64,000 nt of DNA, taken from contig NZ_PJON01000001.1 in assembly GCF_002900975.1 (NCBI RefSeq), positions 1,302,001-1,366,000 of the forward strand, given 5' to 3'. The notes under the pieces were generated by a model. It searched no databases. It saw only the letters and a list, made by a program, of their open reading frames with translations, and was not told the origin of the DNA. Source of the stretch: Tabrizicola aquatica (lineage in GTDB: Bacteria > Pseudomonadota > Alphaproteobacteria > Rhodobacterales > Rhodobacteraceae). The translations under genes were made by a program, and so were the position numbers. Below, one piece after another: positions 8,166 to 16,229 of the stretch. Every line of letters starts with the position of its first letter. Position 1 is the first letter of the stretch.

Positions 8166-8630
8166 TCAGCCGATGAACCCCGGATCGCGCAAGCCCTGCA
8201 AGCGCGCGGCCGCCGCCCGGGCAAATGTGCGCAGCACGACCTTGCGCCGCGCGCCCGACAAGGGCACCTCGGGCGCCATCCGCACCACTTCCGCGTCATA
8301 GGGATCGGCCAGGATCAGCCCGGTATCCGGCGGCAAAAGCTCGACCGGAAAGTCGGCATCGACCGCCCAGAAGAACCGGTCGCACCAATCGAGATAACCC
8401 TGCCACTTGCGGTCCGCCCGGTAATCCGCGCGGCCCGACTTGCATTCCACCACCCAGACCTCGCCCCGGGGGCCCAGCGCCATCACGTCGACCCGCAGGC
8501 CAGGTGTCGGGATCAACTCTTCGACGCAAACGAAGTCCAGCGCCCGCAAGCCCCGCGCAACACCGCGCTGCAACCGCTGTCCCGGCAGGGGCGGCAAAAG
8601 ATCCGGCATGGGTGCGACTGGACTGTCCAT
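8166..8630 (-). CDS. mmcB: MmcB-family DNA repair protein (DUF1052)
   Basis: 154 residues. A restriction-endonuclease-like core is visible: RVDVMALGPRGEVWVVECKSG holds the D and ExK residues of a PD-(D/E)xK fold. This matches MmcB, a Caulobacter protein linked to survival of mitomycin C and UV damage. The ATG at 8630 precedes the conserved R-L-Q-R-G-V-A-R region by about 20 residues; an ATG at MPDLL is a possible alternative. It is divergent from the probable 6S RNA gene. Confidence 0.8.
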   Translation of the reverse strand: MDSPVAPMPDLLPPLPGQRLQRGVARGLRALDFVCVEELIPTPGLRVDVMALGPRGEVWVVECKSGRADYRADRKWQGYLDWCDRFFWAVDADFPVELLPPDTGLILADPYDAEVVRMAPEVPLSGARRKVVLRTFARAAAARLQGLRDPGFIG

Positions 8631-8669
8631 GCCTGGAAATATGAACCAAAGGTGAACATCTGTCCAGCC

Positions 8670-8698
8670 TTGCGGCCCGCCCCCCCAAGCCCTATCTT
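8670..8698 (+). promoter_or_regulatory. Sigma-70-type promoter for the probable 6S RNA
   Basis: TTGCGG (8670-8675), 17 nt, then TATCTT (8693-8698). This is a good housekeeping promoter, placed so that transcription would begin near 8705, at the left arm of the 6S-like structure. Confidence 0.5.
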
Positions 8699-8705
8699 GA
8701 GTATT

Positions 8706-8866
8706 GGCGGGTGCTGCTCTTCGCGTGTGGGCCAATTTTCCAGTGGCCGATAAGCAAGCGAACGGGGGCTGGCTCTGCCTGGATCCTGGTCCAGGTATCT
8801 GGCGCCCACCTGAGACCTCTGGCTCTCGGGAAAACCCAGGCACCCACGGTTGCTGCGGGCCCGCCA
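8706..8866 (+). ncRNA. ssrS: Probable 6S RNA
   Basis: About 160 nt with no credible protein gene. A block around 8717-8756 (CTCTTCGCGTGTGGGCCA, then a short linker, then GGCCGATAAGC) resembles the Escherichia coli 6S block TGTTCGCAAGCGGGCCA..GAGCCGATA as I remember it. The ends pair (GGCGGG at 8706-8711 with CCCGCC at 8860-8865). The middle can form a terminal hairpin CCTGGA/TCCAGG. A sigma-70-like promoter sits just upstream. 6S RNA binds sigma-70 RNA polymerase and tunes transcription in stationary phase. The ends are approximate. Confidence 0.72.
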
Positions 8867-8882
8867 CCCCACTTCAACGGAA

Positions 8883-8908
8883 AACGGGGCAGATTCCCCT
8901 GCCCCGTT
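8883..8908 (-). terminator. Hairpin terminator after the DUF481 gene
   Basis: Ten-bp arms AACGGGGCAG (8883-8892) and CTGCCCCGTT (8899-8908) with a 6-nt loop lie 24 nt beyond the DUF481 stop. In the minus direction the stem ends in four T residues. It may also block read-through from the 6S gene on the other strand. Confidence 0.65.
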
Positions 8909-8931
8909 CCCCGCTGATCCTGGCCTTAGGG

Positions 8932-9762
8932 CTAGAAGCCGACGACCAGCGAAATGCCCAGACGGTTGTCCGTCTTGATGTCGCGCGCATCGTTGTAGTC
9001 GCTCAGATAGCTGATGCGGGTGGACAGCGCCTCGCTGACCTGGAAGTTCACGCCCAGATCGTTATTCGCCCGCAGCGCGGTGTCCGAGGACAGCACGTCG
9101 GTGTCATTGGTCAGGAACACGCTGTCGCTGATCTGATAGAAGAACCGCGACGAGGCGATGTAACCCACCTCGGTGTCCGAGGCGCCCAAGCCGTCGCGCA
9201 GATAGCTGACGCCGATACCGGCCTGCAGGCGCCAGGCCATGTCCGAGCGGTTGACCACCCGGTAGCCCGGGCCGATCCCGATGAAGCCGTCCCCTTCGTA
9301 TTCGCCCGCACTGTCCGCCAAGCCGTCATGCTGCGCCCGGGCAAGGGCGAACATGTAGAAGCGGTCGTTGAAGTAATAGTTGCCGTCATAGACCGCGAAG
9401 ATGTCCTCCTCGGACTTCACGCCCTCGGTCTCGGAAAAGTCGGCCGCGACCCCCAGCGTCTGGACCCACTGGCCTTGGGCATAGCGCATCCGCACCCCCA
9501 GCGAGAAGTCTTGGGTGTCGGTGTTGCCGGTCTGGGCCGAATACCCCAAGGAAGCGCTGCCGCTGAAGCCGGGCTGATACTCCGGGAAACCAAAGCGCGC
9601 TTCGTCGTTGGCCCGGTCCAGATCGTCGGCCACGTCGTCCTCGATATCCTCCAGGCGGTCGTTCAGGCCGCGGATCCCGGTGACCGTGTCCTGCGCCATC
9701 GCAGGGACCGCTGCGAACAGCGCCAGCGCCGGGACCGACCAAAGCAGGTGGATGTTCTTCAT
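8932..9762 (-). CDS. DUF481 outer-membrane-like protein (YdiY type)
   Basis: 276 residues with a signal peptide ending near AMAQ. A short acidic helix (LNDRLEDIEDDVADDLDRANDE) is followed by a long run of alternating amphipathic strands starting FSGSASLGYSAQTGNTDTQ, the DUF481 hallmark, and a terminal Phe as in outer-membrane beta-barrels. The ATG at 9762 has GAGG 7 nt upstream and is preferred to a TTG at 9768. Family members are induced by salt or acid stress in some bacteria; no specific role can be read here. Confidence 0.85.
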   Translation of the reverse strand: MKNIHLLWSVPALALFAAVPAMAQDTVTGIRGLNDRLEDIEDDVADDLDRANDEARFGFPEYQPGFSGSASLGYSAQTGNTDTQDFSLGVRMRYAQGQWVQTLGVAADFSETEGVKSEEDIFAVYDGNYYFNDRFYMFALARAQHDGLADSAGEYEGDGFIGIGPGYRVVNRSDMAWRLQAGIGVSYLRDGLGASDTEVGYIASSRFFYQISDSVFLTNDTDVLSSDTALRANNDLGVNFQVSEALSTRISYLSDYNDARDIKTDNRLGISLVVGF

Positions 9763-9956
9763 CGTCAAACCTCATCTGTAAACTTGCGCGATCCGGGCTG
9801 GACCGCCGTTGTATCCATGAGGTAAGCCTTTGACCGGATTACCAAAATTGCGATAACTTGAGACCCCCGCAAGAATTACTCCGGGAACCATTTCGCACTT
9901 GGCCAATCGGGCAGAACCTGTTTCAGATCAGCGGCTTGGTCGCAGCAAGGGCGTCC

Positions 9957-10838
9957 TCAGATCTGGTCCAGCACCTCGGCTGTGGCCGCTTCGGCACTTT
10001 CCACCGCCGCGCGGAGTGTCCTTGCTGCAACAGCGCGCAGGCCGGGGTCCATGTCCTCGCGCCAGATCACCCAGGACGGCTGGGCAAAGCGGGGCGCGTC
10101 CCGGACCAGGAATAGCGCGCCCTCGGCTATGGCCTTGCGGATATGACGCGCCGGCAGATAGGCGGCAAGCGGGCGGTTGCGCAGATACCAGGCCGCCATC
10201 GTGCCCAGCCCCAGGACCAGCTTGCTGTCGGCCAGCATCGGCAAAGCCTCGTCATGCGCGCGCAGGAAGTCCGGCCCCCAATCCACCAGCGCATAACGCC
10301 CCGCCAGGCTGTCCGGCGTCGCCTCCTGCCAGGGGCTGACCAGCACCAGCTGATCCTCCATCAACGGTTCGGACAGTAGGCCCGGCCGCACGACCGCCTC
10401 ATAGGACAGGATCGACTGCGCCGCACCGGAGAGGATCATCTCTGCCAACACCTCGGGGCGCGCCGTCTCGGCCCGGATCGCCACGTCGGGCAGTTCTTCC
10501 CGCAGCCGGTCCAGCCACAGGAACCCGAACCGCGGCCACAGCGCGGACTGCGCCCCCACCATCAGCGTGGCCGGCACAGCGTCCAGCGCGCTGACCCGCT
10601 GGCGCGCCTGTTCCCAGTTGCGCAGGATCAGCGTGGCAAAGCCGCGAAACTCACGCCCCGCGGGGGTCAGGACCACGCCCGCGCGCGTTCGTTCGAACAA
10701 GGGACGGCCCAGCTGGTCCTCCAGCCGGTGGACCCGCAGCGAAACCGCCGATTGCGTGACGTAAAGCCGCCCGGCCGCCGCGCCGAAAGACCCGGTCGCG
10801 GCCACTTCCAGAAAGGTCTTGATCAGTTGCAGATCCAT
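9957..10838 (-). CDS. LysR-family transcriptional regulator
   Basis: 293 residues. The N-terminal winged helix (MDLQLIKTFLEVAATGSFGAA, then LYVTQSAVSLRVHRLEDQLG, LFERT and LTPAG) is classic LysR. The rest is the two-lobed effector domain, closest in feel to HdfR-like regulators. There is no divergent partner gene; both neighbours are on the same strand, so the target is not obvious from context. Confidence 0.9.
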   Translation of the reverse strand: MDLQLIKTFLEVAATGSFGAAAGRLYVTQSAVSLRVHRLEDQLGRPLFERTRAGVVLTPAGREFRGFATLILRNWEQARQRVSALDAVPATLMVGAQSALWPRFGFLWLDRLREELPDVAIRAETARPEVLAEMILSGAAQSILSYEAVVRPGLLSEPLMEDQLVLVSPWQEATPDSLAGRYALVDWGPDFLRAHDEALPMLADSKLVLGLGTMAAWYLRNRPLAAYLPARHIRKAIAEGALFLVRDAPRFAQPSWVIWREDMDPGLRAVAARTLRAAVESAEAATAEVLDQI

Positions 10839-10934
10839 CCCTTGGCCCTTTGGACGTCGGACCTGGAACGCGGCAGACCACCCAAGGGTTGCAGCGACAG
10901 GGTCGGGGCTGCGGGAAAAGTCCTGCGCGCGCCC

Positions 10935-11246
10935 TTAGCGGCGCGGGGCCTGCGAACGGACAGAAACCGGCACGGGCACCGGAACCGGCAGCCGCTGCGG
11001 ACGGCCCCCCGCAGGCCGGTCATCGCTTTCAGCCATTGCCATCACCCGGAAGGCGAACTGCACAGCCGCAAAGACGATCCCGTTGAACACCACCAGCATC
11101 GCCGCCGCCACCAGCCCGATGTCCGAACCCAGGATCAGATGCCCGATCCCCGCCACGTCCCACCAGACCAGACCCGCCGTGAACAGCGCCGAGATCCCAA
11201 AGCCAAGGGCCACGCTGCGGATGTAAAGGCGGACGAGTTCGGGCAT
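10935..11246 (-). CDS. Small membrane protein of unknown function
   Basis: 103 residues with two hydrophobic helices (about 12-30 and 40-65) and a Pro/Val/Arg-rich tail (PVPVPVPVSV). I do not recognise a family. The start at 11246 (MPELVRLY) was chosen because GGAGGG lies 4 nt before it; longer starts at 11258 and 11270 lack such a site. It sits between anbu and the LysR gene on the same strand. Confidence 0.6.
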   Translation of the reverse strand: MPELVRLYIRSVALGFGISALFTAGLVWWDVAGIGHLILGSDIGLVAAAMLVVFNGIVFAAVQFAFRVMAMAESDDRPAGGRPQRLPVPVPVPVSVRSQAPRR

Positions 11247-11301
11247 CGGTCCCTCCATGCTTCCCGTCAAAGCTAGGGCGCGTGCGCGATGATTCCAACC
11301 C

Positions 11302-12024
11302 TTAGATGGTGATCCGCGCGAATCCGTCGCGGAGCGCGTTGGACCAGGCCTCGCTCATCGCCCGGAACGAGGGGTCGCCCGCCTCGATCCGGCGGCGCAG
11401 GGCCACCTTGCAGGCGTCCTTCTCGATCACCGCAAGGTCCAGCGGCATGCCCACCGACAGGTTCGACCGCACCGTCGAATCCATCGACAACAGCACCGCC
11501 TTTTGCGCATCGACCAGACTGGTCGTCGGCTTCACCACCCGGTCCAGGATCGGCTTGCCATACTTGTGCTCGCCGATCTGCAGGAACGGCGTGTCCTCGG
11601 TCGCTTCGATGAAATTGCCCTCGGGGTAGATCAGGAACAGCCGCATCGCCCCGCCCTTGCGCTGGCCTGCGATGATCATGCTGGCGCTGGCGCCTTGCAT
11701 CGCCGACAGCTTCTCGTCGACTTCCGCCCGCACCGCGGCCAGCTGGGCCCCAACGATCTCGGCCACCTTCAGCATCGTGGGTGCCAGCATGATGCTGGTC
11801 TCAGGCGTGGCCTCCTTGTCCTCGATCGCTTCGCGCAGCTTGGCCATGGTGGTCTGCGTCACCGACAGGCTGCCAGCCGTCATGATCACGATCACCCGCT
11901 CGCCCGGGTCCTCGAAGGTGAACATCTTGCGGTAGATCGAGATGTTGTCCAACCCGGCATTGGTGCGCGTGTCCGACAGCAGCACCATGCCTTCATTCAG
12001 CAACAGCCCGACGCAGTAAGTCAT
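11302..12024 (-). CDS. anbu: Anbu proteasome-like peptidase
   Basis: 240 residues beginning MTYCVGLLLNEGMVLLSDTRTNAG. After Met removal Thr becomes residue 1, the Ntn-hydrolase nucleophile. The Asp of SDTRTNAG and the Lys of IYRKMF fit the proteasome D17/K33 positions. This is the Anbu family, self-compartmenting relatives of HslV and proteasome beta subunits. It is the last gene of the Anbu cluster, 27 nt after the transglutaminase. The natural substrate is unknown. Confidence 0.9.
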   Translation of the reverse strand: MTYCVGLLLNEGMVLLSDTRTNAGLDNISIYRKMFTFEDPGERVIVIMTAGSLSVTQTTMAKLREAIEDKEATPETSIMLAPTMLKVAEIVGAQLAAVRAEVDEKLSAMQGASASMIIAGQRKGGAMRLFLIYPEGNFIEATEDTPFLQIGEHKYGKPILDRVVKPTTSLVDAQKAVLLSMDSTVRSNLSVGMPLDLAVIEKDACKVALRRRIEAGDPSFRAMSEAWSNALRDGFARITI

Positions 12025-12051
12025 TGTCCGTCCCCCGATCCTCGGCCCAGA

Positions 12052-12858
12052 CTATTGGGCCGCCTGCTGGACCGCAACGGTCACATCCATCGCCTCGCGC
12101 CCACCGCCGCGGGCAATGCCCCGGATGGGCGCAGCATCCTGCGCATCCAGGCCCGAGCCCAGACGGATATACCGTGCATCCGGGCAACAGCGGTTCGCCG
12201 GATCAAACCCGACCCAGCCCAGCCCCAGCACATGCAGCTCGGCCCAGGCATGGGCGGCCTCATGCGGGACACCGTCCTGTGTGGCGAAAAGATATCCCGA
12301 GACATAGCGCGCCGGAATCCCCCGGCTGCGGGCGCAGGCGATCAGCGCATGGGCATGGTCCTGGCAGACACCCTCGCCCAATGCCAGCGCCTCGGCCGCC
12401 GTAGTATGGGCGTGGGTCGCGCCGGGGCGATAGGCGATGGCATCGGCCACGGCGGCGGACAGGGCATGTGACAGGGCCAGCACATCCGCGCCGATGGCAG
12501 ACTGCGCCAGCCCCGTCAGGGCCACGTCGACCCGCGTCGCCAGGGTCGGGCGCAGATAGCACTCCGGCGCCACGGCCTCGCGGTGGCCGCGCAGGACGCC
12601 GGCCAGATCCTCGGTCTCGACCGTGCCGCGCACCGTGACCGTCACCTCCTGCACCGGACCGGCGATGGTCCAGGCCTGGATCATGTCCCCGGCCCCGTCG
12701 CGATGCGCCCCGCCGCGCAGCCCGCCGCTGACCGTCACCTCCCAGTCCAGCACCCGTTGCCCCGCAAAGGCCGAGGGTGCAAGCCGGTGGCTTTGCACGA
12801 CCGACCGCACCGGCTGGTCGTAAAGATAGCGCGTCACATGATCGACCGTCAGCCGCAT
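12052..12858 (-). CDS. Transglutaminase-like protein of the Anbu cluster
   Basis: 268 residues. An N-terminal beta-sandwich (MRLTVDHVTRYLYDQPV) is followed by a transglutaminase core with Cys in LGEGVCQDHAHALIACARS, His in AHAWAELHV and Asp in GFDPANRC, the papain-like triad. It overlaps the alpha-E gene by 10 nt. Members of this family travel with Anbu, the alpha-E protein and a circularly permuted ATP-grasp, and may cleave or form amide bonds on a peptide product. Confidence 0.9.
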   Translation of the reverse strand: MRLTVDHVTRYLYDQPVRSVVQSHRLAPSAFAGQRVLDWEVTVSGGLRGGAHRDGAGDMIQAWTIAGPVQEVTVTVRGTVETEDLAGVLRGHREAVAPECYLRPTLATRVDVALTGLAQSAIGADVLALSHALSAAVADAIAYRPGATHAHTTAAEALALGEGVCQDHAHALIACARSRGIPARYVSGYLFATQDGVPHEAAHAWAELHVLGLGWVGFDPANRCCPDARYIRLGSGLDAQDAAPIRGIARGGGREAMDVTVAVQQAAQ

Positions 12859-13808
12859 TGCCGCATTTCTCCACTCAGATAGGCGTCGTGGATGGCCAGG
12901 GCGAGGTCGGCCGTCGCCGCGATGTGGCGCGTCAGGTATTCGTGCAGCCCCTCGTCGAAAATCGCCTCGACATTGGCGCCCTCGACCTCGGCCAGCAGCG
13001 CGCGGGCCTTCGCCTGGGCCAGGGTCTCGCGGCCATAGGCCTTGGCGACGCGGCCCAGATGGTTGACAAGTCCCGCCGCACAGGTGGCCAGCGACCGGGG
13101 CGACTGCGGGTTCAGGATCAGGAAATCCGCGATCTTCGCCGCCGTCACCTCGCCGCCATAGGCCCAGTGAAACGCCCGCTGCGCCCCCATCGCGCGCAAG
13201 AGTGTGGACCACTGGTAATTGTCCAGACCCGAGCCCACGAACTCCAGCCGCGGCAGCAGCACATAGTATTTCACATCCATCAGGCGCGCGGTGTTGTCGC
13301 CGCGTTCCAGATAATAGCCGATGTTCAGGAAGTTGAACCCGTCATTGCGCAAGAGCGTGGCGTCGATCGCCCCGCGCAGCATGGCCGCGTGGCGCATGGT
13401 CCAGTCGGTCAGCCGGCTAAGCTCCAGACGCGAGCGTTCCTCGCGCTCCAGCGCCTTCAGCTCCTGAAAGGCGGTGTTCAGCGCGTCCCAGACCTGGCTG
13501 GTCAACGCCGTGCGGACGATCCGCCCGTTCTCGCGCGCCGCCGTGATGCAACTGGCGATGGACGAGGGGTTGTCGCGGTCGAAGAACAGAAAGCTTTCGA
13601 TGTTGCGCTGCACCGGATCGCCGTATTTCTGCGCAAATGCCACGGCCAGACCGCTGGCCTGCAACAGGCTGTCCCATTCGCTGCGATAGCCATGCGCACT
13701 GGGCAAGAGGCTGATGCGGCTGCCCACTTCCAGAAGGCGCGCGATCGTGTCGGCCCGCTCCATGTAGCGGGCGATCCAGTAAAGGTTGTCGGCGGTCCGG
13801 CTCAGCAT
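12849..13808 (-). CDS. Alpha-E domain (DUF403) protein of the Anbu cluster
   Basis: 319 residues, nearly all helical, starting with the family signature MLSRTADNLYWIARYMERAD. The ATG at 13808 has a GGGTGG site and matches the family start; a GTG 12 nt upstream is less likely. DUF403 proteins almost always pair with the ATP-grasp encoded upstream. Biochemical activity is not established. Confidence 0.9.
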   Translation of the reverse strand: MLSRTADNLYWIARYMERADTIARLLEVGSRISLLPSAHGYRSEWDSLLQASGLAVAFAQKYGDPVQRNIESFLFFDRDNPSSIASCITAARENGRIVRTALTSQVWDALNTAFQELKALEREERSRLELSRLTDWTMRHAAMLRGAIDATLLRNDGFNFLNIGYYLERGDNTARLMDVKYYVLLPRLEFVGSGLDNYQWSTLLRAMGAQRAFHWAYGGEVTAAKIADFLILNPQSPRSLATCAAGLVNHLGRVAKAYGRETLAQAKARALLAEVEGANVEAIFDEGLHEYLTRHIAATADLALAIHDAYLSGEMRQCG

Positions 13809-13820
13809 GGTGCCACCCAC

Positions 13821-13878
13821 GATTTTTCTGCGAAAAATCCTGCCCTTGCCCCAAACCCTAATTCTTCGCAGAAGAATT
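13821..13878. repeat. Two A/T-rich hairpins with mutually complementary loops
   Basis: Hairpin 1 (13821-13839) has an 8-bp stem with loop TGC; hairpin 2 (13860-13878) has an 8-bp stem with loop GCA. Their cores TTCTGCGAA and TTCGCAGAA are reverse complements. They fill the 85-nt gap between the ATP-grasp and alpha-E genes. The same core recurs at 25985-26005. Confidence 0.75.
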
Positions 13879-13893
13879 GTGCCTTCATCGCCT

Positions 13894-15303
13894 TCATTCC
13901 GCCAGCACCCAGGTATCCTTCACCCCGCCCCCCTGGGACGAGTTCACCACCAGCGAGCCTTCCTTCAACGCCACCCGCGTCAGGCCGCCCGGTACCAGCT
14001 CGATCCGCTCGCCCACCAGGCAATAGGGCCGCAGGTCCACATGCCGGGGCGCAACACCTTGCTCGACAAAGGTCGGCACCGTCGACAGGGCCAGCGTCGG
14101 CTGCGCGATATAGTTGCCGGGATCCTCGATGATCTTGGCGCGGAAGGCCTCCACCTCGGCCTTGCTACATTTCGGCCCGACCAGCATCCCGTATCCGCCC
14201 GAGCCGTGGACTTCCTTCACCACCAGCTCCGGCAGCTTGTCGAGGACGTATTTCAGATCCTCCGCCTTGCCGCATTGCCAGGTCGGCACGTTCTGCAGGA
14301 TCGGCTCCTCGCCCAGGTAGAACCGCACCATGTCCGGCACATAGGTGTAAACCGCCTTGTCATCCGCCACCCCCGCCCCGGGGGCCGAGCAGATCGTCAC
14401 CCCGCCCGACCGGTAGACATCCATCAGCCCCGGCACCCCCAGCATGCTGTCAGGGCGGAAGCACAAGGGGTCAAGGAAGGCATCGTCGATGCGCCGGTAG
14501 ATCACATCCACCCGGCGCGGGCCTTCGGTCGTGCGCATCCAGACGAACTCGCCCTCGACGAACAGATCCTGGCCCTCGACCAGTTCCACCCCCATCAGGT
14601 CGGCCAGCAGGCTGTGCTCGTAATAGGCGCTGTTGAAATGGCCCGGCGTCAGGATCACCACCACGGGGTCGCCCTTGCACTTCTTCGGCGCGACGCTGGC
14701 CAGCGTCCGGCGCAGAAGCTCGGAATAGCCGTCCACCGGCTCGATCCGGTTTTCACGGAACAGGTCCGGGAACATCCGCATCATGATCTCGCGGCTTTCC
14801 AGCATGTAGCTGACACCCGAAGGCGTGCGGCAATTGTCCTCCAGCACGAAGAACTCGTCCGGGCCGGTGCGCACGATGTCGATGCCGACGATATGGCTGT
14901 AGACGCCCTTGGGCGGGACGAACCCCACCACCGCCTTCTCATAGGCCTCGTTCTGCCAGACCAGCCGGCCGGGGATGCGGCCGGCGCGGATGATCTCGCC
15001 GCGGCCGTAGACATCGACAAGGAACGCATTCAGCGCCCGGGCGCGCTGCTTGATGCCCTTCTCCAGCTTGGCCCATTCGGCGGCGGCAAAGACGCGCGGG
15101 AACATGTCGAAAGGGATCAGCCGGTCCGGGTCACCGCCCTCGCCATAGACCGCGAAGGTGATGCCGATGCGGCGAAACAGCGCCTCCGCCTCGGCCTGTT
15201 TCAGGCTGCGCAACTCTTGCGGCATGGCGGCCACCCAGTCCTGCAGCCGGCCATAGGGCGTGCGCACCCCGGTGCCCTGAAACATCTCGTTGAACTGCGC
15301 CAC
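13894..15303 (-). CDS. Circularly permuted ATP-grasp protein of the Anbu cluster
   Basis: 469 residues, DUF404/DUF407 type. Glycine-rich and acidic nucleotide-binding stretches (VKEVHGSGGYGMLVG, then RPYCLVGERIELVPGG) are visible, and the end SLVVNSSQGGGVKDTWVL is typical. The start is a GTG at 15303 with GGGGGG 6 nt upstream. ATP-grasp enzymes ligate carboxylates to amines, so this gene is the best candidate to make a peptide bond in the cluster product. It is the first gene of the Anbu cluster. Confidence 0.9.
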   Translation of the reverse strand: MAQFNEMFQGTGVRTPYGRLQDWVAAMPQELRSLKQAEAEALFRRIGITFAVYGEGGDPDRLIPFDMFPRVFAAAEWAKLEKGIKQRARALNAFLVDVYGRGEIIRAGRIPGRLVWQNEAYEKAVVGFVPPKGVYSHIVGIDIVRTGPDEFFVLEDNCRTPSGVSYMLESREIMMRMFPDLFRENRIEPVDGYSELLRRTLASVAPKKCKGDPVVVILTPGHFNSAYYEHSLLADLMGVELVEGQDLFVEGEFVWMRTTEGPRRVDVIYRRIDDAFLDPLCFRPDSMLGVPGLMDVYRSGGVTICSAPGAGVADDKAVYTYVPDMVRFYLGEEPILQNVPTWQCGKAEDLKYVLDKLPELVVKEVHGSGGYGMLVGPKCSKAEVEAFRAKIIEDPGNYIAQPTLALSTVPTFVEQGVAPRHVDLRPYCLVGERIELVPGGLTRVALKEGSLVVNSSQGGGVKDTWVLAE

Positions 15304-15446
15304 CCGTTACCCCCCGGCCGATCTGCCTGCCGCTTTCCTGCACTAGAGCAGCCGCCCCGCGTTCCGAAAAGCCCCCATGCTTCCCAATCCGCCTGCGCCG
15401 GACGCAACTGCCCAAATTTGAGGCAGACACTCCGCAGACCACCGGC

Positions 15447-15474
15447 GTAGGGTGGGCGATATCGCCCACCTTAC
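15447..15474. repeat. GGGTGGGC palindromic repeat, copy 1
   Basis: A 28-bp near-perfect palindrome (GTAGGGTGGGCGAT then ATCGCCCACCTTAC) lies between the EEP gene stop and the ATP-grasp start. A second copy is at 16900-16923. GTAGGGTGGGC palindromes are common dispersed repeats in many bacteria. Confidence 0.75.
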
Positions 15475-15483
15475 CCCCCCGCC

Positions 15484-16191
15484 TCAGATCCAGCGCAGTT
15501 CGGCCAGCAGCGGCAGGTGGTCCGAGGCCTGCACCCCCTTGCGCCAGGGCACCGGCAGCGGCGCCAGGTCCAGATCGTGGCTGTGCGCCATCCGGTCCAG
15601 GGCCAACGCCGGCCGGCGCGAAGGGAAGGTCGGCGCGGGCTCCATCAGCCGGAACGCCCGTACCAGCCGCCCCAGCCCCACCCGCCGCGAATATTCGTTG
15701 AAGTCGCCCAGGATCAGCGTCGGCCGCGCCGGATGCCGCAGGACCGCCTCGCGGATCGCGTCCAGCTGCTTGCGCCGCGACCCGCGCCACAGGCCCAGAT
15801 GCACCGCCACCAGCCGCAGCGCCGTCGGCCCGTCCAGATCGACGATCACCGCGCCGCGCGGCTCGATCCCCGGCAGGTCCAGCCGGTCCAGCCCGACCAT
15901 GTGGAAGTCCGGCCGCACCAGCAGCGCATTGCCGTGCCAGCCGATGCTGGCCGCGTTGCGCCCGATGGGCAGCGGAACAAGGCCCGTGCGCTCTTCGATC
16001 ACCTCGCGCGGCAGGGCCGAAGGACGCAGCCCCAGCCGGAAATCCGCCTCCTGCAAGGCCACGATATCCGCCCCCAGCGCCGCGATCCCCGCCAGCACCC
16101 GGTCCGCATCGCGCCGCAAGTCGGTGCCAAGCCCCGCCCGGATGTTCCAGGTTGCCACTTTCAGCGACGGCTTTGATTCCCGCGTCATCAT
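15484..16191 (-). CDS. Endonuclease/exonuclease/phosphatase (EEP) family protein
   Basis: 235 residues. EEP motifs are clear: VATWNIR (Asn), VALQEADF (metal-binding Glu), VHLGLWR (His), LILGDFNE (Asp-x-Asn) and QASDHLPLLAEL (Asp-His). The domain is bare, with no signal peptide. The start lies at one of two tandem ATGs (16191 or 16188). Substrate could be DNA, RNA or a phosphoester. It is divergent from the DUF2238 gene, only 38 nt apart. Confidence 0.85.
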   Translation of the reverse strand: MMTRESKPSLKVATWNIRAGLGTDLRRDADRVLAGIAALGADIVALQEADFRLGLRPSALPREVIEERTGLVPLPIGRNAASIGWHGNALLVRPDFHMVGLDRLDLPGIEPRGAVIVDLDGPTALRLVAVHLGLWRGSRRKQLDAIREAVLRHPARPTLILGDFNEYSRRVGLGRLVRAFRLMEPAPTFPSRRPALALDRMAHSHDLDLAPLPVPWRKGVQASDHLPLLAELRWI

Positions 16192-16229
16192 CCCAATATA
16201 GGTCAGGCACAGCCCAGCAGGAACGCCAG

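Noticed and set aside
8716-8917. ORFs in both directions across the 6S-like region
   Set aside because: Translations show no domain or ribosome site, and the DNA has RNA-type pairing and a promoter instead.
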